Source: Hyphomicrobiales bacterium
GTDB lineage: Bacteria > Pseudomonadota > Alphaproteobacteria > Rhizobiales > Rhizobiaceae
NCBI GenBank assembly: GCA_900473915.1
Contig: UCNG01000006.1
Coordinates: 265,878 to 329,877, forward strand
DNA: 64,000 nucleotides
Direction of reading: 5' to 3'
This document shows, one piece after another, positions 26,308 through 33,806 of the stretch (positions within the stretch are counted from its first letter, which is position 1; every line of letters starts with the position of its first letter). The position numbers and the translations under genes are program-made. The notes beneath the pieces are model-generated. The model was not told where the DNA came from, searched no databases, and saw only the letters and a program-made list of their open reading frames with translations.

Positions 26308-27404
26308 TGAGAAAACCGGCAGCCTTCGTTCTGGCCCTTTGCCTTACGATGATCGTTGCGCAAGCCTATGCGCAGTCCTCGCTCGGTATCGGCGCGAATG
26401 AGGTGGCGATGAAGCCGACCGGGCCTTTCGCGCATATCATCCTCTGGATGAACGAGCAGCAGCGCTCCTTCTATCTCGCCATGACCAATGCCTTGAAAGC
26501 CATGCGCGAGGACCCATGGCAGGCCTCGGTTCTGGTCGGGCTCTCCTTCGTTTACGGTATTTTCCACGCCGCAGGGCCGGGCCATGGCAAGGCGGTGATC
26601 TCGTCCTACATGATCGCCAATGAAACGGCGCTGCGGCGCGGTATCTTCCTGTCGTTCATTTCATCTCTTTTGCAGGCGATCATGGCGATTGCCGTCGTCG
26701 GCGTCGCATGGTTCCTGCTGCGTGGCACCGGCATTTCGATGAACCAGACAGCGCGCTACATGGAGATCGCCAGTTTTGCGCTTGTGCTGTTTTTCGGCCT
26801 TTGGCTTCTGGCACGCAAGCTGCCGCTGCTTTTCAGAAAGCGCGATGACGCAGGCGCTGCTTCATCGCTTTTCGCCGCCGCACCCGAACCGGCAATCGCT
26901 TCCGGCCCGGCATGGCAGGGCACGATTTCGCAAGCCACACGCGCGGCGGCGACCGGCAGCGCAGTCAGGCTGAATTACAAGCCCGCAACCGCTGCTGCAT
27001 CGGACCACGTCTTCATCGGCGAAGGTGATGTGTGCGCGGCATGCGGCAATGCCCATATTGCCGATCCTTCGACGCTCGGCGACGATTTCAACTGGAAGAC
27101 GGCCTGGTCGGCGATTCTGTCGGTTGGCCTGCGCCCCTGCTCGGGCGCGCTGATCGTGCTGACATTTGCGCTGTTGAACGGCTTGATGGTTGGCGGTCTG
27201 CTTTCGGTCTTCGCGATGGCCTTCGGCACGTTCATCACGGTGGCTGTTCTTGCCACGCTGGCCGTCACCGCCAAGAACACGGCCCTGCGCTTTGCGCGCA
27301 GCAAAGCCATGTCGGGCCGGCTGAAGGCGGCAATCGAGGTGGCCGCCGCCCTGTTCATCGCGCTGACGGGCGCACTGCTGTTGAGCGCTTCGCTGGTGGG
27401 TTAA
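26307..27404 (+). CDS. NicO/RcnA-type nickel-cobalt efflux protein
   Basis: A 365-residue membrane protein with a signal-like N terminus and about six helices. The family motifs are YGIFHAAGPGHGKAVISSY in the second helix region, with its His/Asp-type metal site, and VGLRPCSGALIVL later on. A long cytosolic loop (about 175-245) contains CAACG, a possible metal-binding site, instead of the His-rich loop of RcnA. It likely exports Ni2+ or Co2+; the unusual loop leaves other divalent metals possible. Co-transcribed with the DUF1007 gene. Confidence 0.83.
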   Translation: MRKPAAFVLALCLTMIVAQAYAQSSLGIGANEVAMKPTGPFAHIILWMNEQQRSFYLAMTNALKAMREDPWQASVLVGLSFVYGIFHAAGPGHGKAVISSYMIANETALRRGIFLSFISSLLQAIMAIAVVGVAWFLLRGTGISMNQTARYMEIASFALVLFFGLWLLARKLPLLFRKRDDAGAASSLFAAAPEPAIASGPAWQGTISQATRAAATGSAVRLNYKPATAAASDHVFIGEGDVCAACGNAHIADPSTLGDDFNWKTAWSAILSVGLRPCSGALIVLTFALLNGLMVGGLLSVFAMAFGTFITVAVLATLAVTAKNTALRFARSKAMSGRLKAAIEVAAALFIALTGALLLSASLVG

Positions 27405-27610
27405 TCCCGCTTCTGCCGCTTCGAGCGCAGCCAGAAAATTGCGAAGAAGCCCAAAACGAAGACAATCGGGAAGATGATTGCCGCGATTTGCGAGCGCTCG
27501 CCGAGCGCCAGCATGATGCTGGGCACGAAATAGGCAAGCACCCCGAAGCCGATCAGGATGACGGCGGCGGCAATTGCCGGATTGCTCTTCTTGCGCTCAA
27601 CCACGGTCAC
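27401..27610 (-). CDS. small membrane protein, unknown function
   Basis: A 69-residue protein with two hydrophobic helices (AAVILIGFGVLAYFVPSIML and AAIIFPIVFVLGFFAIFWL) and a basic tail SKRQKRD. GTG 27608-27610 is chosen because GGAG lies four bases upstream; it overlaps the end of the acetyltransferase gene in another frame. Its stop overlaps the end of the NicO gene by four bases. No family recognised. Confidence 0.55.
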   Translation of the reverse strand: MTVVERKKSNPAIAAAVILIGFGVLAYFVPSIMLALGERSQIAAIIFPIVFVLGFFAIFWLRSKRQKRD

Positions 27611-28274
27611 GAAACTCCTCCAGTTTCTTCTTCTGCAGGCCGTCACTATCAAAGTTTTCCGGCGCAAGCCACGCCTGATAGGCTTGTCTCAAGACGGGCC
27701 ATTCGCTGTCGAGGATGGAAAACCACGCCGTATCACGGTTCTTGCCCTTGGCCACCATATGCTGGCGGAAAATCCCCTCGAACTGAAACCCGAAACGCTC
27801 GGCGGCGCGCTTGGAAGGCCCGTTTTCGTTGTGGCATTTCCATTCGTAGCGGCGGTAGCCAAGCTCATCGAAAATATACTGCATGAAGAGGAACTGCGCT
27901 TCTGTGGCAGCGGGTTTGCGCGAAATCTGCGGGCCCCAATAGACGCTGCCGATCTCGATGACGCCATGGACAGGGTCTATGCGCATCAGCGCCTGCCGCC
28001 CGGCGACTTTGCCGCTCGCCTTGTCGATGACCGCAAAAAACAGCGGATCGTCGCTTTTGGATGCCTTTTCCAGCCACGGCTCGAATTCTGCACGGGTCGC
28101 AGGGGGAAACTCAAACAGCCAGGTGAAGCGCCGGTCTGCATCCTCCACCGAGGAAGCGGCAAACAGTTCATCGCCATGCTTCTCGGGGTTCAGCGGCTCC
28201 AGCCGCGCATAGCGGCCTTCAAGCACTTTGCGTTCCGGCTTTGGACGCGGCGTCCAGTTCTGCAAATCAGTCAT
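27597..28274 (-). CDS. GNAT N-acetyltransferase, RimJ/RimL-like
   Basis: A 225-residue protein. GRYARLEPLNPEKHG, EIGSVYWGPQISRKPAATEA and RYEWKCHNENGPSKRAAERF are typical of the RimJ/RimL group that acetylates protein N termini or small amines; the last segment holds the acetyl-CoA pocket and Asn. About 20 residues at each end are extra to the domain. The small membrane protein gene follows with overlap, suggesting one transcript. The target is unknown. Confidence 0.83.
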   Translation of the reverse strand: MTDLQNWTPRPKPERKVLEGRYARLEPLNPEKHGDELFAASSVEDADRRFTWLFEFPPATRAEFEPWLEKASKSDDPLFFAVIDKASGKVAGRQALMRIDPVHGVIEIGSVYWGPQISRKPAATEAQFLFMQYIFDELGYRRYEWKCHNENGPSKRAAERFGFQFEGIFRQHMVAKGKNRDTAWFSILDSEWPVLRQAYQAWLAPENFDSDGLQKKKLEEFRDRG

Positions 28275-28344
28275 GCCAATTCTCCCATTCGACCGGACAG
28301 GAGCATAAAAGACGCGGGACGAAAACCGGATTATTGTTTCCGTG

Positions 28345-29424
28345 TCATTTTTCCCGAATGGCCGCGCGGTCGACTGAAACGGCCTTCACCAGCGCCACCA
28401 CTGCGTCACCGGCGCGCAACGCCAATTCGTCCACCGAACGCCGCGTCAGCCGCGCAACCAGATGGCGCCCCCGGAAGTCGAGCGCGACATAGGCGTTGGG
28501 GCCGTCATCCATCGTAATGGCCGTGACAGTCACCGGCAGCACATTGCGGATACTGATCGCTTCCGGCGCCTTGCGGGCAATCGAAACATCGCGGGCGCGC
28601 ACGCGCAGCCGCACATGCATATCCTGTTTCAGCCCCGCATCACTGAGCTGGAACGATGCGCCGCCCAGGTCGATCTCGGCCAGCTTGTAGCGCTCGTCGT
28701 AGAACGAAACCGTCCCTTCAAGAAGCACGCCGCCGCCTTCGCCTTCCGCATCGATCAGCGGAAAGATATCCGCCGCCGCACCGCTTGCCGCTACCCGGCC
28801 AGCAGACAGCAGCACGATCTGGTCGGCTAACCGCGCCACTTCGTCGATCTCGTGGCTCACATAGACAATCGGCACGTGGCTTTCATCGCGAAGACGCTCG
28901 ATAAAGGGCAGTATTTCCTGCCGCCGCGCATGGTCGAGCGAGGAAAGCGGCTCATCGAGCAGCAAGAGCGCCGGATCGGACAGAAGCGCGCGGCCGATGG
29001 CGACACGCTGGCGCTCTCCGCCCGAAAGCGTCGATGGCCGCCTGTCGAGAAGATGGCCGATGCCGAGCAGCGCCACCACCTCGTCGAAGCTGCGCGTTGC
29101 CTGCCTGTGTCCGGCCCAGCGGGCATAGGTCAGGTTGCGCTTCACGCTCATATGCGGGAAAAGCCGCGCTTCCTGAAATACATAGCCGATGCGGCGCTTT
29201 TCCGGCGGCAGATCTATGCCTTTTTCGGCATCGAACAGCGTGAAGTCACCGACAGCGATGCGCCCACTTTGCGGGCGGAGCGTTCCGGCAATCATTTTCA
29301 GCAGTGTCGTCTTGCCTGCACCGGAATGGCCGAACAAGGCGGTCACGCCCCAATCGGCGGCGAAATCTGCCTCGACAGGGAACTTGCCGTTGCGGCCCTT
29401 GATGGAAACAACAAGCGCGCTCAT
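28345..29424 (-). CDS. modC: molybdate ABC transporter ATP-binding protein
   Basis: A 359-residue ATPase: Walker A GHSGAGKTTLL near residue 35, signature LSGGERQR, Walker B LLLLDEPLSSLDH, and the switch His in VYVSHEIDEV. The C-terminal TOBE/MOP-like domain from about residue 285 (HVRLRVRARDVSIA) binds molybdate in ModC proteins and separates it from other importers. The start ATG 29422-29424 overlaps the modB stop (ATGA). It drives high-affinity molybdate uptake. Confidence 0.93.
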   Translation of the reverse strand: MSALVVSIKGRNGKFPVEADFAADWGVTALFGHSGAGKTTLLKMIAGTLRPQSGRIAVGDFTLFDAEKGIDLPPEKRRIGYVFQEARLFPHMSVKRNLTYARWAGHRQATRSFDEVVALLGIGHLLDRRPSTLSGGERQRVAIGRALLSDPALLLLDEPLSSLDHARRQEILPFIERLRDESHVPIVYVSHEIDEVARLADQIVLLSAGRVAASGAAADIFPLIDAEGEGGGVLLEGTVSFYDERYKLAEIDLGGASFQLSDAGLKQDMHVRLRVRARDVSIARKAPEAISIRNVLPVTVTAITMDDGPNAYVALDFRGRHLVARLTRRSVDELALRAGDAVVALVKAVSVDRAAIREK

Positions 29425-30104
29425 TTGGTTGCCCCTGCGAGCCTGCGCTGCAACCATTCGGAAAGCACCACGGCAACCACTGAAATGGCGGCGGATATGG
29501 CAATGAGCCGAAGCGCTTCCGCGTCACCGGATGGGGTCTGCATCAAAGCATAAATGGCGAGCGAAAGGGTCTGCGTTTCGCCCGGAATGTTGGACACGAA
29601 GGTGATTGTGGCGCCGAACTCGCCGAGCGCCTTGGCAAAGCCAAGCACCGCGCCCGCCAGCACGCCGGGCAGAAGCGGCGGCAGGATGACGGTTAAAAAG
29701 GCGGTGAAGCGGCTGGCGCCCAACGTGCGCGCCGCTTCCTCAAGCCCGCGATCCAGCCCTTCAATCGAAAGCCTGATCGGGCGGACGAGCAGCGGAAACG
29801 CCATCACGCCGGCGGCAAGCGCGGCACCCGTCCAGCGAAAGGAAAACGAAAGGCCGAACCATTCCTGCAAGGGCGCGCCAAGCGCACCCCGCGCCCCGAA
29901 CAGGATCAGGAGCAGATAGCCCGTCACCACTGGCGGCAAGACCAGCGGCATGGTGACAATGGCCTGCGCCAGCGACTTGCCCGGAAAATTGAACCGGGCA
30001 AGAACCCACGCCACGACAAAGGCAACTGGCAGAGCGACAATGATGGCTATTCCGGCAACCCGGAGCGACAGAGACACGATCTGCCAGACATTGCCTTCCA
30101 TCAT
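29421..30104 (-). CDS. modB: molybdate ABC transporter permease
   Basis: A 227-residue inner-membrane protein with about five helices. The EAA loop EEAARTLGASRFTAFLTVILP, which contacts ModC, lies near residue 125, and GFAKALGEFGATITFVSNIPG is the ModB-type C-terminal signature. It lies between modA (no gap) and modC (4-base overlap). Confidence 0.93.
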   Translation of the reverse strand: MMEGNVWQIVSLSLRVAGIAIIVALPVAFVVAWVLARFNFPGKSLAQAIVTMPLVLPPVVTGYLLLILFGARGALGAPLQEWFGLSFSFRWTGAALAAGVMAFPLLVRPIRLSIEGLDRGLEEAARTLGASRFTAFLTVILPPLLPGVLAGAVLGFAKALGEFGATITFVSNIPGETQTLSLAIYALMQTPSGDAEALRLIAISAAISVVAVVLSEWLQRRLAGATK

Positions 30105-30860
30105 TTATTCTGCGGCCTCCGCAGCGCCGACGAAGCCCTTGTCCCTGATGATCGCCTGACCGGCATCGCTTTCAAGGAAAGCAAGGAAAACCTTGGCGGC
30201 ATCGGTTTTGTTCTTCGCTACAAGCGCCGCAGGGTAGAGGATCGGCGCATGGCTGTCAGCCGGGAACCGATAGGCTTCGACCAGTTCGGGCGCAGCGGCA
30301 CGGTCCGAGGCGTAGACGATGGCCGCCTTGACTTCGCCGCGGCTGACATATTGCAGCGCAACGCGCACATTCTCGCTGAAAACCGCATTTTTCTCGACTT
30401 CCTTCCAGATATCGAGCTTTTCCAGCGCTGCCTTGCCGTATTTGCCGGCCGGGACATTCGACGGGTCACCCATGGCGAAACGACCTGCGCTCAAAAGCTG
30501 TTTCGCCTCGCCCTTCGGTGTGTCCTTCTGCGTTGCGACCACCAGCGCATTGCCCGCGATCACCTTGCGCGAAGCCTTGTCGATGGCATCGGCCTTTTCG
30601 ACATAATCCATCCAGTCGAGATCGGCGGAAATGAAAATCTGCGCCGGAGCACCTTGCTCGATCTGCTTGGCCAGAACCGACGAAGACGCAAACGACGCAA
30701 CCACTTCCGTACCGTCCCTGGCCTTCATCTGCCGGGCGGCTTCCTCGATAACGTCCTTCATGCTGGCGGCGGCGAAAACAGTCACCTTCTCGGCAGCATG
30801 AGCGACCGAGGCGGCGCCCGCAGCAAAGGTGATGAGAAATGCGGCGATCAGTTTCTTCAT
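30105..30860 (-). CDS. modA: molybdate-binding periplasmic protein
   Basis: A 251-residue protein with a signal peptide of about 22 residues (MKKLIAAFLITFAAGAASVAHA). TVFAAASMKDVIEE, SSSVLAKQIEQGAPAQIFISAD and FAMGDPSNVPAGKYGK are the ModA ligand-binding segments that hold the oxyanion by Ser and backbone contacts. The ATG 30858-30860 has GGAGG at good spacing; the upstream ATG-ATG in the same frame falls in a hairpin. First gene of modABC; the leader carries three hairpins. Confidence 0.93.
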   Translation of the reverse strand: MKKLIAAFLITFAAGAASVAHAAEKVTVFAAASMKDVIEEAARQMKARDGTEVVASFASSSVLAKQIEQGAPAQIFISADLDWMDYVEKADAIDKASRKVIAGNALVVATQKDTPKGEAKQLLSAGRFAMGDPSNVPAGKYGKAALEKLDIWKEVEKNAVFSENVRVALQYVSRGEVKAAIVYASDRAAAPELVEAYRFPADSHAPILYPAALVAKNKTDAAKVFLAFLESDAGQAIIRDKGFVGAAEAAE

Positions 30861-30876
30861 GAATATCCTCCATATC

Positions 30877-30954
30877 GCCTGCAACAGCAGGCAAACCATC
30901 ATCCGCCGGAAAACCGGCGCTGTTTCTGTTCGAGCATGGAGATTTCTTCCATGC
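30877..30954 (-). promoter_or_regulatory. three-hairpin leader of modABC
   Basis: Three separate hairpins stand in a row upstream of modA. GCCTGC-AACA-GCAGGC lies at 30877-30892 and CGCCGG-AAAA-CCGGCG at 30904-30919. At 30934-30954 GCATGGA pairs with TCCATGC over a seven-base loop. They end 16 bases before the modA start codon. This may be an mRNA leader structure; whether it senses molybdate or cofactor cannot be told. Confidence 0.4.
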
Positions 30955-31115
30955 CCTGACTTGCGATGATGGGTGTGATGGAGGCAAACGCGACCCGGAT
31001 GCCGTCAAACCCTTGATGCACGGGCGTCCATGCAAAAGCCGCCCAAAATTGCGTAACGAATTCAGATCGTTCCGCAGCGCTACCTTAATGCGGTGAAATC
31101 CGTTTGACCAGCCCT

Positions 31116-31263
31116 AGCATTACAGTTGCATTCTTCGTGATGCCGGGCTGCAAAGAGCAATTTGTCTGCGTTCCGGTGCTCACGTACCTTTAAGTACGCT
31201 CCGCTCCGGTACTCGAAAATCACTCTTTTCGCCACGGCCTGACGAATTTGCAACTGTAGTGCT
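31116..31263. repeat. 148-bp imperfect palindrome
   Basis: AGCATTACAGTTGCA at 31116-31130 pairs with TGCAACTGTAGTGCT at 31249-31263 (one mismatch). The arms continue with lower match to a centre CGTAC-CTTTAA-GTACG near 31194. The whole element could fold into a long hairpin. It lies between modA and trhO, both on the minus strand, and resembles intergenic palindromic units seen in this bacterial group. Confidence 0.65.
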
Positions 31264-31280
31264 ATGAGGGGCGTGCGACA

Positions 31281-32198
31281 TCAGCTTCCGATATGCTTGT
31301 GCGCCCCGCGCTTCTCGGCAAGCTTCACCTGCTTCTGGCGCTCCGCATAACGGGCGCGATCTTCCGGCGTGCGCTCGTCATAGCAGCCAGCGCAGGAAAC
31401 GCCTTCCTCGAAAAACTGCGAAAGCTTGTCTTCCGGCGAAATCGGGCGGCGGCAGGCGCGGCAAAGTTCGACGTCGCTCTCAGCAAGGCCATGGCCAACG
31501 GCCACGCGCTCATCGAACACAAAGCACTCGCCATTCCACATGCTTTCTTCACGCGGAACGTCCTCAAGATATTTCAGGATTCCACCCTTGAGATGGAAGA
31601 CATCCTCGAAGCCAAGCCCCTTGACGAAAGCCGTCGCCTTTTCGCAGCGAATGCCGCCGGTGCAGAACATGGCGATCTTCTTGCCTTCCAGCTTGTCGCG
31701 ATTCTGCTCGACCCATTCGGGAAACTCCCGGAATGTCTTGGTCTGCGGATCGATCGCCCCTTCGAACGTCCCGATGGCATATTCATAATCGTTGCGCGTA
31801 TCGACAACGACCGTGTTTTCATCGGCGATGAGTGCGTTCCAGTCCTGCGGCGCGACATAGGTGCCAACGCTCTTCAGCGGATCGATACCCTCGACGCCCA
31901 TGGTGACGATCTCGCGCTTCAACCGCACCTTCATGCGATGGAACGGCATTTCGCTCGCATGGGAATATTTGAGTTCCGGCTCCGCCAGACCGGGAATGGC
32001 CGTGATGTGCTGAACAAGCTTTTCAATCGCCTGTGCGGTGCCCGCGACTGTCCCGTTGATGCCTTCCGCCGCCAGAAGCAACGTTCCCTTGATACCATTG
32101 GCGCAGCAAAGCTGTGCCAGCGGCTCGCGCAGGCTTTCATATTGCGGCAGCGGCGCAAAGCAATAAAGGGCGGCAACGGTGAAAGGCAAATTGCTCAT
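31281..32198 (-). CDS. trhO: tRNA uridine(34) 5-hydroxylase, rhodanese family
   Basis: A 305-residue protein with an N-terminal ferredoxin-like domain ([15 protein letters not shown]), a central rhodanese domain and a C-terminal Cys-rich tail. The active-site loop is [11 protein letters not shown]; the tail has CRACRRP and CAGCYDE, a zinc-ribbon-like pair. E. coli TrhO (YceA) hydroxylates U34 of tRNAs with O2, the first step to cmo5U/mo5U. The start is ATG 32196-32198. The gene appears monocistronic. Confidence 0.88.
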   Translation of the reverse strand: MSNLPFTVAALYCFAPLPQYESLREPLAQLCCANGIKGTLLLAAEGINGTVAGTAQAIEKLVQHITAIPGLAEPELKYSHASEMPFHRMKVRLKREIVTMGVEGIDPLKSVGTYVAPQDWNALIADENTVVVDTRNDYEYAIGTFEGAIDPQTKTFREFPEWVEQNRDKLEGKKIAMFCTGGIRCEKATAFVKGLGFEDVFHLKGGILKYLEDVPREESMWNGECFVFDERVAVGHGLAESDVELCRACRRPISPEDKLSQFFEEGVSCAGCYDERTPEDRARYAERQKQVKLAEKRGAHKHIGS

Positions 32199-32328
32199 CG
32201 GTTCTGTCTTCTTTGAAAATTCACCTCGCAACTAATCCCCGCAAACGGCGAATTCAAGTCAACTTTATCCTCATGCGCCGAAGTCGCCCCAAAATCGGTC
32301 TCGGAGATCAACTTTCGAGGAGCAATAG

Positions 32329-32940
32329 ATGTTCGACAGCCAAACCATTGCAGCCCTGACGACAATGGCAAAAGAGGCGGAGATTGATGCAGCGGCTCTG
32401 CTGGCGATTGCGGAAGTGGAGAGCGGCGGTCGCGCGCTTTACAACGTCAATGGCGGCAAGGAACCGGCAATCCGGTTCGAGGGACATTATTTCGACCGCA
32501 GGCTTTCCGGACGCCTGCGCGACTATGCAAGGAGCAACGGCTTGTCAGCCCCGGTTGCGGGAAAGATACGCAATCCGAAATCGCAAGGCGAGCGCTGGCT
32601 TCTGCTTGAACGCGCCATGGGCTTGAACAAGAAGGCAGCATTTGAGTCCACATCCTGGGGGCTGGGTCAGGTCATGGGTGCCCATTGGCAATGGCTTGGT
32701 TATCCAACGGTCGAGGATCTCGTCGCGGAAGCACGCGGATCAGTTGCCGGGCAAGCGCGGCTGATGCTGCGCTTCATCGAAAAGGCGGAGCTTCTTGAAG
32801 TGCTGAAGGATTGCAACTGGCGGGAATTCGCGCGTCGCTACAACGGTCCGGCCTTTGCCCGCAACCAATATGACAAACGCATGGCCGAAGCCTATCAGCG
32901 CTGGCAAAAACAGCTCGATAATTTTAAAAGAGCCGCGTGA
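32329..32940 (+). CDS. N-acetylmuramidase family protein (endolysin-like)
   Basis: A 203-residue protein matching the DUF3380/N-acetylmuramidase domain of phage endolysins. LLAIAEVESGGRALYNVNGG carries the likely catalytic Glu, RFEGHYFDRRL is the next family block, and STSWGLGQVMG lines the active site. No signal peptide or peptidoglycan-binding repeat is present, so release or export would need help. GAGGAGC precedes the ATG. No phage genes flank it, suggesting a domesticated or isolated lysin gene. Confidence 0.78.
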   Translation: MFDSQTIAALTTMAKEAEIDAAALLAIAEVESGGRALYNVNGGKEPAIRFEGHYFDRRLSGRLRDYARSNGLSAPVAGKIRNPKSQGERWLLLERAMGLNKKAAFESTSWGLGQVMGAHWQWLGYPTVEDLVAEARGSVAGQARLMLRFIEKAELLEVLKDCNWREFARRYNGPAFARNQYDKRMAEAYQRWQKQLDNFKRAA

Positions 32941-33096
32941 ATACAATTCCCTTCAATAGTGGACAAACCGCAGAAGGGAACTTAAATCGATTTATATGGA
33001 TGGAACATCCTTTAGCCGATATATCGGGTGCTCCATTCATTTGTCCTGAAACCGCGCACTTCACCAACGAGATGCGCTCAACAGCCGAGCAAGCCG

Positions 33097-33735
33097 ATGT
33101 CTCAGAAAACCGACCTTCTCGTCCCCATCATGACAGGCCAGCCGGTCATCCCGGTTCTGCTGATCGACAAGGTGGAACATGCTGTTCCGCTGGCGCGCGC
33201 GCTTGCCAAGGGTGGATTGCCCGCTATCGAGATCACCTTGCGCACGGCTGCGGCGCTCGATGCCATTCGTGCCGTTGCGGATGAAGTGCCGGAAGCAATC
33301 GTCGGTGCCGGAACGATCCTCAATGCCAAACAGTATGAGGATGCGGCGAAGGCGGGTTCGCGCTTCATCGTCAGCCCCGGCGCAACGAAATATATCGTTG
33401 CAGCCGCCAATGACAGCGACGTGCCGCTTCTGCCCGCCGCCATCACGCCAAGCGAGATGCTGGCGCTGCGCGAAGAAGGCTATACCCATCTGAAATTCTT
33501 CCCGGCAGAACAGGCTGGCGGCGCATCGTTCCTGAAGGCATTGTCCTCGCCGCTCGCGGGAACCGTCTTCTGCCCGACAGGCGGCATCAGCCTTGCCAAT
33601 GCAAAAAATTACCTGTCATTGCCCAACGTTGTCTGCGTCGGCGGTTCCTGGGTTGCACCAAAGGAACTCGTTGAGGCTGGCAACTGGGATGCGATCACGA
33701 AGCTTGCAAGCGAAGCAGCCGATCTGAAAAGCTGA
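33097..33735 (+). CDS. eda: 2-dehydro-3-deoxy-phosphogluconate (KDPG) aldolase
   Basis: A 212-residue class I aldolase that splits KDPG to pyruvate and glyceraldehyde 3-phosphate in the Entner-Doudoroff pathway (and can act on related keto-hydroxyglutarate). IEITLRTAAALDAI carries the catalytic Glu, VGAGTI and FIVSPGAT follow, and LKFFPAEQAGG has the Schiff-base Lys. ATG 33097 is chosen by family length over an in-frame start 69 bases upstream. A strong terminator follows at 33756. No edd is next to it. Confidence 0.92.
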   Translation: MSQKTDLLVPIMTGQPVIPVLLIDKVEHAVPLARALAKGGLPAIEITLRTAAALDAIRAVADEVPEAIVGAGTILNAKQYEDAAKAGSRFIVSPGATKYIVAAANDSDVPLLPAAITPSEMLALREEGYTHLKFFPAEQAGGASFLKALSSPLAGTVFCPTGGISLANAKNYLSLPNVVCVGGSWVAPKELVEAGNWDAITKLASEAADLKS

Positions 33736-33755
33736 GCAGGACCAGACAGGAATGC

Positions 33756-33781
33756 AAAAGGGGCCTTCGAGGGCCCCTTTT
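33756..33781. terminator. bidirectional terminator, eda / DUF882 gene
   Basis: AAAAGGGGCC (33756-33765) pairs with GGCCCCTTTT (33772-33781) across a six-base loop, with U-tracts in both directions. It lies between two convergent genes. Confidence 0.85.
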
Positions 33782-33806
33782 TGGTTCGTTCTCGCTTGTG
33801 CGGCGA

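Noticed and set aside
30861-31000. Moco riboswitch upstream of modA
   Set aside because: Hairpins are present but I cannot match the conserved Moco motif bases; kept only as an unassigned leader.
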